Shown one piece after another: positions 29,755 through 39,324 of a stretch of 64,000 nucleotides of DNA (positions are counted from its first letter, which is position 1; each line of letters begins with the position of its first letter). The position numbers and the translations under genes are program-made. Source of the stretch: Candidatus Syntropharchaeum sp. (GTDB lineage: Archaea > Halobacteriota > Syntropharchaeia > Syntropharchaeales > Syntropharchaeaceae); the NCBI GenBank assembly GCA_026134025.1, contig JAOQII010000001.1:33911-97910 (forward strand). Reading direction: 5' to 3'. The notes beneath the pieces are model-generated. The model saw only the letters and a program-made list of their open reading frames with translations, was not told the DNA's origin and searched no databases.

Positions 29755-32178
29755 TCATCTCAAGAGAAAACCTCCGAGATCTTGCTCGCTCCTGATATCA
29801 TAGAGGTAGTGAACCGTCCCTTTTATGATCCTCAATGCTGCATAAAGAATTAAAAAGGCGTAAGCGATGGATATGACGAAAAAGAGGATGAATAGGTATA
29901 ACCACTCTCTTTCAAGATCGTTTCTTTCTTTATCTGTGTCTTCAAGCAGCAACATCTCTCCTGCAATCCTGTATCGTTTTGAGGCATCTTCAAGGTGCGA
30001 GATGGCGGTACTGTACTTTTCATGGGCGGTGTCATAGTTGTAGGGATTCAAAAGGATGCGCCTGTTCCCGATTGCTGTAAAATCTTCCTCTTTTGCATCC
30101 TCGATGAGCTTCTCTGCGGTAAAACGTAAGTTCCCTGCATCACTCACAAGATCATCGTGGAGTGAAACCATCAGTTCGTAGTTACGCCTCGCATCCCTTC
30201 GATCGGCTTCATTTCCGAGGAGTGTGTAGATCAGTTCTGCGTTACGATAGGCTCTTGCAGCGTGGTTCGCATCTTCACCCTCCTCCAGATGCGTTATATC
30301 ACCCAATTCTGCCGCTTCTCTAATAGATGCACTCATATCATCGGCGGTAGATGTAATAACGCCCACCTCGTAGTGGAGAACTTCATCGAGAAGATCTGTG
30401 GCGGCATCCCGGATATTCAGGGCATAGGAGCGGATCTCTTCATCCCAGATCTCTGAATGTGAGACGATCGTATCACTCGTGACCCATGCACCAACAGATT
30501 CTGTGACCGCCTCATCAAAGAAGCCACCCTCAAGCGATCCAAGCGCCTTATCGAGCGTCGTGATCAGGGTGCCTGTACTTCGTATCAGAACGATCAGCTT
30601 TTTCCAGTCATCAGAACTGGGACCTGGATCTTCTTTCTCAACCCGATTAAGGATGTAAATAGCGTTCTGGAGTGCGGTATCTGCCTGCGAAAATTTAGCG
30701 ACAAGCTCACTACCCCTCAGATCCTCGAACTCGCTTTTTGTCATTGAGATATTTATCGGTATGATCTTTGCTGCGATTTTAAGCGGTTTTTCACCTGCAT
30801 TAAGGGATGTAATCTTCCCATCCCATGTATAGGGTCCTGGAACAGCCTCCAGCCCGGGCTGAATGGTTATCGTAATATTTCTCGACTCACCAGGAGGTAT
30901 ATCCTCAAAACCATCCTCTTTGAGTGCAGTAAGCCAGTCAGCATGTGCACCACTCTTTGAAAATGCGATACGTCTTACAGATTTATAGTTATAGATCTCA
31001 GTCAGGCTGATCATATATGATCGGTTCTCATACATCCCCTCTTTAAACTCAAGCGAGCCAAAATCGATACTTGAATGAGATAAAACAAATCCAACTGGCC
31101 AGCGTATCTCAATGTCAATATCTGTTTCCTTCTTACCCGCACTACCGGCATCCACACGTATCACTGCTGTATGCTCACCCTCAGATGCGTCATAAAACGC
31201 GATAACTCGTATCTTTACCTTCTTCGTGCTCTTTCCAGCAACCGAACCTGAAGGATTATCGATCTTGATATTGATCCCTGCAGGAAGCTCGATGACCCTT
31301 GCTTCAAAATTCATCGTCTCATCCCCCTCATTTCTGACCATAAGATCGATCGTGCGTTCATAGGTTGCAACCGTTCCCCGTTTTTTATCAAAGCTTATCG
31401 TCAGTGACTTATCATACAATTGTCCAAGTTTTGGGGGCATCAGAATATAGGCATCGATTTTTATGCTTGCAGAGCCTGCTACATCGGTTGAGATCGAGAA
31501 TGTCCATGAGTAATCGTTGTGATCTGGTGTGCCCGGGCTTAACTCAAATGTTACATCCCTGGATGAGCCTGCAGGAATCACGAAAGCATCGGGGCTAACC
31601 GTGACCCATTCGTTCCCGCCAGTTTGTGAGATCGTTACAGTCACATCTTTATAGCCAAGCACCTCGCTTATCGTGACCAGCCTTGATGGATTATCATACC
31701 GATGAATCGTGCCAAAGTCGATCTGAGTATCACTGACTGCAATCTCTGCAAAGTAGATCACATCAATACTGACCGTCAAACTCTCATCACCAACATCGAG
31801 TGTGAAAGTCTCCAGACCTTCTGCCGTTTCGGGAGATACCACTGTGTGGAGTGTTATCGTCGTTGATTCACCGTAAGCAAGGCTGAAAGAGGAGGCATCT
31901 GGGGTTATCGTCACAGTGTCTGTGCTCACAGATCCGATACTCCCGCTCACTGTTACGTTAGGATCTGGATTTATGTTTGTGATCGTGAAAGTCGAGTAAT
32001 CATCATAATAGGCGGTACTTTTCGGTTGATTGAATGAGAAGCTCAAATCGATCGTCGATGGATTCACCGATATATCTGCCGCTTTCGCCCCGCTGCATAA
32101 AAGCATCGAGAGCATCAGAAGTCCGATAACTGTTATAAAGCATCTAAGATATGAGTTCTTCACCCAACCTCGTGTCAT
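29755..32178 (-). CDS. Large exported protein with Ig-like repeats, helical region and C-terminal TM
   Basis: Signal peptide CFITVIGLLMLSMLLCSGAKA; repeated 'IPAGSSRDVTFELSPG'/'IPPGESRNITITIQPG' Ig-fold elements; C-terminal TM YLFILFFVISIAYAFLILYAALRI. Confidence 0.82.
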   Translation of the reverse strand: MTRGWVKNSYLRCFITVIGLLMLSMLLCSGAKAADISVNPSTIDLSFSFNQPKSTAYYDDYSTFTITNINPDPNVTVSGSIGSVSTDTVTITPDASSFSLAYGESTTITLHTVVSPETAEGLETFTLDVGDESLTVSIDVIYFAEIAVSDTQIDFGTIHRYDNPSRLVTISEVLGYKDVTVTISQTGGNEWVTVSPDAFVIPAGSSRDVTFELSPGTPDHNDYSWTFSISTDVAGSASIKIDAYILMPPKLGQLYDKSLTISFDKKRGTVATYERTIDLMVRNEGDETMNFEARVIELPAGINIKIDNPSGSVAGKSTKKVKIRVIAFYDASEGEHTAVIRVDAGSAGKKETDIDIEIRWPVGFVLSHSSIDFGSLEFKEGMYENRSYMISLTEIYNYKSVRRIAFSKSGAHADWLTALKEDGFEDIPPGESRNITITIQPGLEAVPGPYTWDGKITSLNAGEKPLKIAAKIIPINISMTKSEFEDLRGSELVAKFSQADTALQNAIYILNRVEKEDPGPSSDDWKKLIVLIRSTGTLITTLDKALGSLEGGFFDEAVTESVGAWVTSDTIVSHSEIWDEEIRSYALNIRDAATDLLDEVLHYEVGVITSTADDMSASIREAAELGDITHLEEGEDANHAARAYRNAELIYTLLGNEADRRDARRNYELMVSLHDDLVSDAGNLRFTAEKLIEDAKEEDFTAIGNRRILLNPYNYDTAHEKYSTAISHLEDASKRYRIAGEMLLLEDTDKERNDLEREWLYLFILFFVISIAYAFLILYAALRIIKGTVHYLYDIRSEQDLGGFLLR

Positions 32179-33094
32179 AAAGATCCTTTCTCCACCTGGT
32201 AACGCGTCGATATGTTATAAACGTCAGAACTGCAAGAAGAGCGAGGTATGCAAGAAGCACCTTCAGTATCGCGATAATCATCTCATTGTACGTCTCATTT
32301 ATATCCGTCTCAAGCTCCTCTATCGTTTCGAGTTTTCTGTCTGAATGTAACTCATAGATCTTTTTTCCGCTGTAAAAATTATCTCTTGCTTTCAATACCT
32401 CCATGAATCCAGAAGTGAGACCAAAAAACCCTGGAGGATGATGCTCTGCGTTATCAAGGTGTACGCCTGCGGCATCTATGAACGAAGCTGCATCCTCCAT
32501 ATCTTTCTCATAGATCCGTCTGGTTCTCGCTGATTCAAACCTCATACGGCTTGAATCCGTGAGAAGATCGCCTTTTCTGTATGCATCAGAGCTTATGGAC
32601 ATATACTCGATCCTGACAGCCGTCTCCTTCTCGATCCTTGAGGCAGACTCGAAGAACTCACCTTCTTTTATGTAAAATCGCTCAAGTGCAAGTTCCAGAA
32701 GAAGCGGGATTCCATTTGAAGAAGCCTCATCATATCCTGCAAGAAGGCTTATCGAGCTGTTTACATCATCTGCCATCCTGAGAGCTTCTATGTGAGAAGC
32801 AGGGTCGTCGTCCACGTCCGTCATCGCTTCAAATTTATCGAGAATCTCAAGAAAGAGATCAACCCATTCTGATGTTACTAACGTAACCTCTGATCCATCC
32901 ATTCCCTGTATAGTCGCCTGAACTCTGGTCTTTGCAAGGAATAACTCACTGTAATCCTCAAAGAGTGATGGCTTATCAATCGCCAGCAGGTCTGTCAGGA
33001 TCTCGCGTTTTGTTGCATCAGATCCATCAACAGGCGTGATAGTGGAAAGAACGAGTATCAGGATGAGAAATACGGGAATCAGGTGATAACGCAT
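32144..33094 (-). CDS. Exported helical protein with C-terminal TM
   Basis: Signal peptide MRYHLIPVFLILILVLSTITPVDG; helical ectodomain; C-terminal TM ILKVLLAYLALLAVLTFITY; overlaps the next gene by 35 nt. Confidence 0.8.
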   Translation of the reverse strand: MRYHLIPVFLILILVLSTITPVDGSDATKREILTDLLAIDKPSLFEDYSELFLAKTRVQATIQGMDGSEVTLVTSEWVDLFLEILDKFEAMTDVDDDPASHIEALRMADDVNSSISLLAGYDEASSNGIPLLLELALERFYIKEGEFFESASRIEKETAVRIEYMSISSDAYRKGDLLTDSSRMRFESARTRRIYEKDMEDAASFIDAAGVHLDNAEHHPPGFFGLTSGFMEVLKARDNFYSGKKIYELHSDRKLETIEELETDINETYNEMIIAILKVLLAYLALLAVLTFITYRRVTRWRKDLYDTRLGEELIS

Positions 33095-33131
33095 CAAAAA
33101 CTTTATGTCCCACATCTTTAAATGGATATGT

Positions 33132-34007
33132 GTGGCAAGACCCATTCTCATCGCTGGCATCGGGACTGCTGGAGGCCGCCTGCTTGATGCACTATGGCGT
33201 TACCATCCAGGGATGAAAAAAATCGCAGATAGCGTTACAATCAGCCACAAATCGCCTGAAAGTGAAGAACTTTTCAAAAAACATCTCAAGAATGGCGTGA
33301 AAAACGTCTTCCTTCTTGCAGGACTTGGAGGGGAAATTGGAGGAACTGTGACACTGGATCTTGCGAAAATAGCGAAAGATGCAGGTTTTCATCGATATGT
33401 CGTTGGTATAATTCCAGCAACACGAAGAACAGATCGTGATTCGATCAATCGGGCATTCAAAGCTCTCAATGAACTTAAAACGAGGGCAAATGGTGTGATA
33501 ATCGTTGACAACGAGAAACTATCTCATCTCCCCTATTTTGAGAACTACTATGATCAGTATAACGAGTATGTGGCATCGATCCTGAAGGATATATTCGAGG
33601 CACAATCGATCGATGAGGTGCTCAAATGCCTTTCATTTGAGGGGGAAGCAGGCTATGCTGCGGTTGCGCGTTCATCAGAGCTTACAAAGGGGTTACTTGG
33701 TTATATTATCCCGATAATCCCACACCATGAGATCGACATAAGGACGATGCTCAGAGTTGCACTTGAGAAGTTAACCGTCTTTGATGACCCGATTGGATCG
33801 GTGAAGGGTGCTGCATTAATAAATGTCCCGGAAGAAAGGGTTGATACGATCGATCAGGCGCTGGTGGAGGATCTCATGCAGAGATATACCACGAGGTCAA
33901 CGATCGATATCAGGAAGACGAGACGCAATATCGTATCGATAACAGTGATCTTTACGTACCCATTTGAGGAATTCAAAGCACATAAGCAGATTGGTGGGCG
34001 AGTATGA
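33132..34007 (+). CDS. Divergent tubulin/FtsZ-superfamily protein with degenerate G-loop
   Basis: N-term 'PILIAGIGTAGGRLLDAL', 'VFLLAGLGGEIGGTVTLDLAKIAKDAG' in tubulin-signature position, NExV-like 'NEYVASIL'. GTG start proposed. Confidence 0.68.
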   Translation: MARPILIAGIGTAGGRLLDALWRYHPGMKKIADSVTISHKSPESEELFKKHLKNGVKNVFLLAGLGGEIGGTVTLDLAKIAKDAGFHRYVVGIIPATRRTDRDSINRAFKALNELKTRANGVIIVDNEKLSHLPYFENYYDQYNEYVASILKDIFEAQSIDEVLKCLSFEGEAGYAAVARSSELTKGLLGYIIPIIPHHEIDIRTMLRVALEKLTVFDDPIGSVKGAALINVPEERVDTIDQALVEDLMQRYTTRSTIDIRKTRRNIVSITVIFTYPFEEFKAHKQIGGRV

Positions 34008-35233
34008 GGCGGTATGGGATAATCGGATCGATATTATTCGGTATTTTAATCCTCATTGGAATTCTCCTGCTATTTGGTACGGGATCGGATCTTGCGATAA
34101 CGTTGATCCTGCTTCTAATCCCTGTGATGGTAATCGTATCGTTTTTCATAATCTACCTGACCGAAGTGCGCGGAAAAAGTATTAAAACCCGGGTGCTTGA
34201 GCGGGATCTTAAGCGCATCGCTCACAACCTGATCGAACTTTTGCGGGAGCTTTCCAACTTTGAAAACCAGTATCACATCGTCACAGGGGGATTCAGGGAT
34301 GAACTTAGCGCCGTAAAGGCAGATCTATCCTCGATCGGGTGTCTTGTAAACGGTGAAGTCCATTTTGATAAAGCGAAGCTTAAAAAGGCGAGATCTTCTG
34401 ATATCGAGGAGATCAAACTGAAGATTGAGAGTATCAAAGATCGATACGAACCAACGATCTATGGAAAGGTCATTGAGCAGGGAGAAAGGTATCTCGATCG
34501 TTTGAGAGAGCTTGAAGCAGCGGGTTACAGAGGGATAGGCGATCAGATGAGGCGTATTGAAGCGATGATCCTGGAAGATATTGAGATCGATATCCTGAAC
34601 CTCGCCCACTTTTTGGGTGATCTGACCTCGATCTTTGATGACGCGATCGAATCTTCGCTTTGTGAGGTGAAAGCAGTGGAATCAGGCTCAAAGACGATAA
34701 GGGATCGTTCAAGGATCAGGACTGATATCAAGATTGCAGAGCAGAATATGGAGCGGGGAAACTATGATGCTGCCGCGGGCATCCTCAGGAATGTGATGGA
34801 ACGCATCATCGATGAGACCGCTGATGGGTTCAATCAGTACAAGGAGATGCTGCTGGAGATGGTCGGCGTCGTTAAAAAGGTCGCAGATGGTGAGAAAGTT
34901 CGTGCGATAGAGGCGAAGATCGAGCATACAGACTCCCCATCACAGCAGAATATATTGAAAGAGTGCGAAGCAGAGTTGCGAGTTACAGCCATCGAGACCC
35001 TTGAAGCGATTTATGAGAATATATTCGATCTTGAAGCAAAGATAAGAGATAAGGAACCATCATCTGAAGAGTATCCTGTCGATTACTGGGGAGCCGATCG
35101 GATGCAGGATGTTCTTGATCTACAAACGATCGAGCAGCTCGGTGAGTTTATGCTGAGGTATGAAGCACTCATCGAAGATGCAAACTCCAGGTTGGAATAT
35201 GACCGGGACAGGCTGGATGTTATCAGCAAATAA
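34004..35233 (+). CDS. Membrane-anchored coiled-coil protein (two N-terminal TM)
   Basis: YGIIGSILFGILILIGILLLFG and ITLILLLIPVMVIVSFFIIYLTEV followed by long charged helices. Confidence 0.8.
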   Translation: MRRYGIIGSILFGILILIGILLLFGTGSDLAITLILLLIPVMVIVSFFIIYLTEVRGKSIKTRVLERDLKRIAHNLIELLRELSNFENQYHIVTGGFRDELSAVKADLSSIGCLVNGEVHFDKAKLKKARSSDIEEIKLKIESIKDRYEPTIYGKVIEQGERYLDRLRELEAAGYRGIGDQMRRIEAMILEDIEIDILNLAHFLGDLTSIFDDAIESSLCEVKAVESGSKTIRDRSRIRTDIKIAEQNMERGNYDAAAGILRNVMERIIDETADGFNQYKEMLLEMVGVVKKVADGEKVRAIEAKIEHTDSPSQQNILKECEAELRVTAIETLEAIYENIFDLEAKIRDKEPSSEEYPVDYWGADRMQDVLDLQTIEQLGEFMLRYEALIEDANSRLEYDRDRLDVISK

Positions 35234-35273
35234 ATTTAAACGATTAACGTGTATCTAACTTGAGGAGATATTC

Positions 35274-35711
35274 ATGGATGCACTCAGCATTATCACACTG
35301 ATACTAATTGTTGTATTCGTTCTTGAGATTGTCATCATGCTTTTGAGACTGGAAGTTGAGAAGATGCTGCTTCTGTTTCCGATTATCGGGGTGATCTTTC
35401 TCTCGATTGCATTTGTATTGAATGAATACAGCGATCGCTACTTCACATCTCTCTCTGAAGCTGCGATCTTTGCGCTTGTCTATGGCACGATCATAATCGG
35501 GGTTCTGCTTGGTTTAATCGGTATTCTGGTCTGGTTCAGGGGCGAGAAGAGTTCAAAAGGGGTTCTTGCCCAGGCACGAACGATGGATAGCGTTGTTGGC
35601 GGCGTCGAGAGTGAGATAAGAGAGGGTGAGCGAGAGCTTGCCTACTTTGCCGATGAACTGGAAGAGATGCGAGAGCGAACAAGATCCTATGAATTACGTG
35701 GGGGCAAGTGA
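35274..35711 (+). CDS. Small membrane protein with C-terminal coiled coil
   Basis: Three hydrophobic segments then SEIREGERELAYFADELEEMRERTRSYELRG. Confidence 0.78.
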   Translation: MDALSIITLILIVVFVLEIVIMLLRLEVEKMLLLFPIIGVIFLSIAFVLNEYSDRYFTSLSEAAIFALVYGTIIIGVLLGLIGILVWFRGEKSSKGVLAQARTMDSVVGGVESEIREGERELAYFADELEEMRERTRSYELRGGK

Positions 35712-38299
35712 GTATGGATGTGGCTGAGAAAGAAGACACGACAAACAGACTCATCATCGGAATAGGGGGGCAGGGTAGTAAGATCGTAAATAACATACTG
35801 AGCATCCTGAAAAGTGATAGAATACCAAGAAATGAGGAGTTTCTGATCATTGATACAGATCAGGCATCTGCAAATGCATGCACAGAGATAGAGGAGCGTA
35901 GAAAGATCGTGCTCTCAAGGCCCGATACGGTCGTTATGAAGAACGTGAATCGATGGCTCCCAGATCCATACCTGATGGCAGCAGGGGCGGGATGTGGTCA
36001 GCACAGGATATACGGGAGAGCAATGTACAACGTCCACAGGGAGCGCATCATGAATGCGATAGGCTCTGCCACTTCAGACCTTCGTAACCGTACGGGTGGC
36101 AAGGACTTTCTGATCCTGATGGTATCTGCGCTCGGTGGTGGCACAGGTTCGAGCATGCTTCTTGACATCGCGATCGATATACGAGACTGGATAACAAAGC
36201 AGTTTGGATCCGGTCCTCTGATCTTCGGGATAACGATCCTGCCATCAAGCAACGAATCAGGTTTACCGATGGGAAATGGATATGCAACCTTAAAGGAGCT
36301 TCATTTTCTGATGTCACACCAGCAGGACATGATAATCGAGGATAAAAACTACTCAAACCCATTCAAGATCGTATTCCTGCTTGGGAGGGATCTACAGGGT
36401 CAGAATAGAGATGACGAGCTTGAGAGGGCGATTTCACGGTTTCTGCTCGATCTCGGATTTGTCCCAGGTGGTGGCATCGAGGCAAAGGGCAAATGGCTCG
36501 ATCTAAACGATCTCCAGAACCGTGCAAGAGAGTATGAGAGCCGATTCTCAACGCTTGGATACTATGAGTGCGTCTTTCCGGCCGATAAACTCCAGCTTTA
36601 CTATGAGATCGAGGATGAGATTCCAAGAATGCGTGAGAAGCTTGTCGAGATCGATGCGAGGCTCGGTGAGATCCGTGATAAGACCGAATCCAAGCGCATC
36701 GAACTCCAGGGACTTGAGGCGAAGATAAGTGAGATCCAGCGAGAGATGGACGCCTACGAATCAAAAAAGGGAATATTTTCATATATTAATCGAAAAGCAC
36801 TATCAGATGCAAAGAGCAGGCTTGATCGTGCCAGGAGAAAGCTATCTGAGCTTAAGGAGGATGATTTCAACCTTGAGATCCGCACAAACGACCTCGAAGA
36901 GACTCGCAGAATGGTGGAGCAGGATATCGAGAAGTTGAAGGCGATCAAGAACAGGACGCTGAGGGAGATTACCTCGCCGTTCAACACAAGAAGTTATCAC
37001 CAGATCGAGCTCACAGAGGATGAGGTGAAGCAGCTAAAGAAAGATCGTGAAGACCTGAAGAACCTCTCATTCCTGGAGATTATGCGAAAACTTGGGCGAG
37101 AGGAGGAATACTTCAGGTGGACACACGCACCGATCAACCAGGGTGATATCATTTTCAACCCGATGGTGAACTACCGTCCATCGGTCGAGAACGCATCAAC
37201 TGCAAAGTACTTCGAGACGCTGAACAGGTACGGCTTCCTCGCACTGGATGCACAGGGCAATGTGATAAATGAGGAGGAGAAGTTCGGGCACTTTGTGGCG
37301 GTCCTGAGCAGCAGGATGGATAACTTCGATGATGCGAGGCTCGGTGACACTGCTTTCAGGAGTATGGTTACAGAACGCTTTGCAAAGGATGCCGACATCC
37401 TGAAGCTCAACACACCCGCACGCCTTCACAGTTTCGCGATTTACACGCTCATGATCGGTCTTCAGCCATGGCAACCTGCCCCCGATCTTCCACCAAGACT
37501 AAGGGAGCTTGAGTGGCTTGGGAAGGCGTATGACACGAGCGATCTCTCCAAATTGCAGCGGCACCATTCGCTCTTCTATGGGACACCAAAGCCGTTCTCG
37601 GTGATCACAGGGATTGACTACAAACCAGGCGAAGACGACTTAAACCGCGAGAATGTGACAGCTTTCTGGAAAGATTACGAGATCATCGAAGAGAGAGCGA
37701 TCTGGACAACGGTACCAATCCTGCTTGCATCAGCTTTAGACTCCTTTGATCGCCTCATCTCAAGTATCGAGATGGCAGAAGCGATAAAAGATATGCGCAT
37801 ACCTGAAAGCTTCTCGATTGCAAATATAACGATGCTGGTACAGGATCTTGAGAATGCCAGCCTTAAGATCGATAAACTTCAGGAGGGGCTCGAGGAAGGG
37901 TACAAAACCTACCTCTCAATCGATAAAAACTTTAAAGATACGATAGAGAAGTTAAAAGGTGCAAAAGCCTTTGAAGATGGTGACAGATTACTCAGAATGC
38001 TGAATGAAACCTACAGAGACGTTGAGATCCTGATCGATGTCATCGATAACCTTTCCAAAAGCTTCAATGACGAAGTCCAGACTGCGATACACAACGTACA
38101 GGACTTTCTTGGAAGAATCCCCTCAGAAGAGACAACTTCAAGCGTGATACGCCACATTGCTCAGGCAAACAGTGAGATCGAGAAGATCAACATGGGCACA
38201 AAGGATGCGATAAGGCTCATGAAGGAGCTTGGATCACCTCTTGCAAAGATCCTGCTCCTGTTGAAGGATCTAAGAGATATAATGGAGCGTGCAGAATGA
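35708..38299 (+). CDS. Tubulin-like GTPase-domain protein (Tubulin_2-type) with coiled-coil insertion
   Basis: 'RLIIGIGGQGSKIVNNIL', 'FLIIDTD', 'LILMVSALGGGTGSSMLLDIA'; ~120 aa coiled coil (~36606-36975). Confidence 0.85.
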   Translation: MSMDVAEKEDTTNRLIIGIGGQGSKIVNNILSILKSDRIPRNEEFLIIDTDQASANACTEIEERRKIVLSRPDTVVMKNVNRWLPDPYLMAAGAGCGQHRIYGRAMYNVHRERIMNAIGSATSDLRNRTGGKDFLILMVSALGGGTGSSMLLDIAIDIRDWITKQFGSGPLIFGITILPSSNESGLPMGNGYATLKELHFLMSHQQDMIIEDKNYSNPFKIVFLLGRDLQGQNRDDELERAISRFLLDLGFVPGGGIEAKGKWLDLNDLQNRAREYESRFSTLGYYECVFPADKLQLYYEIEDEIPRMREKLVEIDARLGEIRDKTESKRIELQGLEAKISEIQREMDAYESKKGIFSYINRKALSDAKSRLDRARRKLSELKEDDFNLEIRTNDLEETRRMVEQDIEKLKAIKNRTLREITSPFNTRSYHQIELTEDEVKQLKKDREDLKNLSFLEIMRKLGREEEYFRWTHAPINQGDIIFNPMVNYRPSVENASTAKYFETLNRYGFLALDAQGNVINEEEKFGHFVAVLSSRMDNFDDARLGDTAFRSMVTERFAKDADILKLNTPARLHSFAIYTLMIGLQPWQPAPDLPPRLRELEWLGKAYDTSDLSKLQRHHSLFYGTPKPFSVITGIDYKPGEDDLNRENVTAFWKDYEIIEERAIWTTVPILLASALDSFDRLISSIEMAEAIKDMRIPESFSIANITMLVQDLENASLKIDKLQEGLEEGYKTYLSIDKNFKDTIEKLKGAKAFEDGDRLLRMLNETYRDVEILIDVIDNLSKSFNDEVQTAIHNVQDFLGRIPSEETTSSVIRHIAQANSEIEKINMGTKDAIRLMKELGSPLAKILLLLKDLRDIMERAE

Positions 38300-39324
38300 A
38301 GAAAAAAATGAAGAAGACGCTTCTGATAGCGTTTGTACTCTTTTACTTCCTGAGTGGTAGTGTTGCGGCCCAGGATATCCTGAGGATTGATGAGGCAAAG
38401 TCATACGTCATCGATATGCACACAGGTAGTAAGATTCCGTACTCCGATTTCATAGATAGCGAACAGCTTGAAGGGCATGACCTTGAGTTTCACATCGCAA
38501 TCGAGAAGACGGATAATCCGATATCTGATGAGTACGTCCTGGAGCTTCGGACGAACCTTGAAGATCCTGAATGGCAGTATGGCCAGGATATCTATACATC
38601 TGCCACAGTCATTACCTGGAAGGGAGAAGCGGAGCATGCACTCACTCCCCCAACGATAATTCTCGCTGGAACTGTTCCCGAAGCCGTGATACAGGTCAGA
38701 GAGCCTAATTTTGAGTCCGTGGATCTCACAGGAATTGGGAAAAAGAGAGTGTATGTGACGTTGACGATCGGAACCACAACAGATGGCAGTACGCTAAAAC
38801 GAGTCGTGCAGAAGCTTGTACCGTCCATGGAATTTTACGCAACAAGTGAGGCTCTAAATGATGCAGGAGAGGAGATGGAAGCAAATCTTGCAAGTGCGAG
38901 TGAAACAATCGGCGAGAGTGAGCTTGAATCGAACATAAGACGTCTCTATGAAGAAGGGCATCCAGGATGGGCATTAATTCTCTCAGAGGATTACAAAGCA
39001 CTATCTGAGGATATAGCTCCGCCCCCGGTCCTCCTTTATGTTATTCTCGCGATCGTACTTGGTATCATAGTCGGTGGTGGCTTTGTCTATGCATTGAAGG
39101 GTAAGGAAGGTGGAGTTGACATGGCGGCACTCGCTTCTGAGCTTAAAGAGGTCTCATCCACCATCGAAGATACTTCACGATCGATAAACAGTATTGCCAC
39201 AAAACTTGCACGGATAGAGGGATCAGAGGAGAGGGATGCTGGTAGAGAACTGATGAAGATGCGCGGAAGACTGAATGAATCAGCGAATCAGATCCGATCT
39301 GTGGGGGACAGGTTGAGGGAATGA
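38296..39324 (+). CDS. Exported protein with one TM and cytoplasmic coiled-coil tail
   Basis: Signal peptide LLIAFVLFYFLSGSVAA; TM VLLYVILAIVLGIIVGGGFVYAL; tail of coiled-coil heptads. Confidence 0.8.
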   Translation: MKKKMKKTLLIAFVLFYFLSGSVAAQDILRIDEAKSYVIDMHTGSKIPYSDFIDSEQLEGHDLEFHIAIEKTDNPISDEYVLELRTNLEDPEWQYGQDIYTSATVITWKGEAEHALTPPTIILAGTVPEAVIQVREPNFESVDLTGIGKKRVYVTLTIGTTTDGSTLKRVVQKLVPSMEFYATSEALNDAGEEMEANLASASETIGESELESNIRRLYEEGHPGWALILSEDYKALSEDIAPPPVLLYVILAIVLGIIVGGGFVYALKGKEGGVDMAALASELKEVSSTIEDTSRSINSIATKLARIEGSEERDAGRELMKMRGRLNESANQIRSVGDRLRE

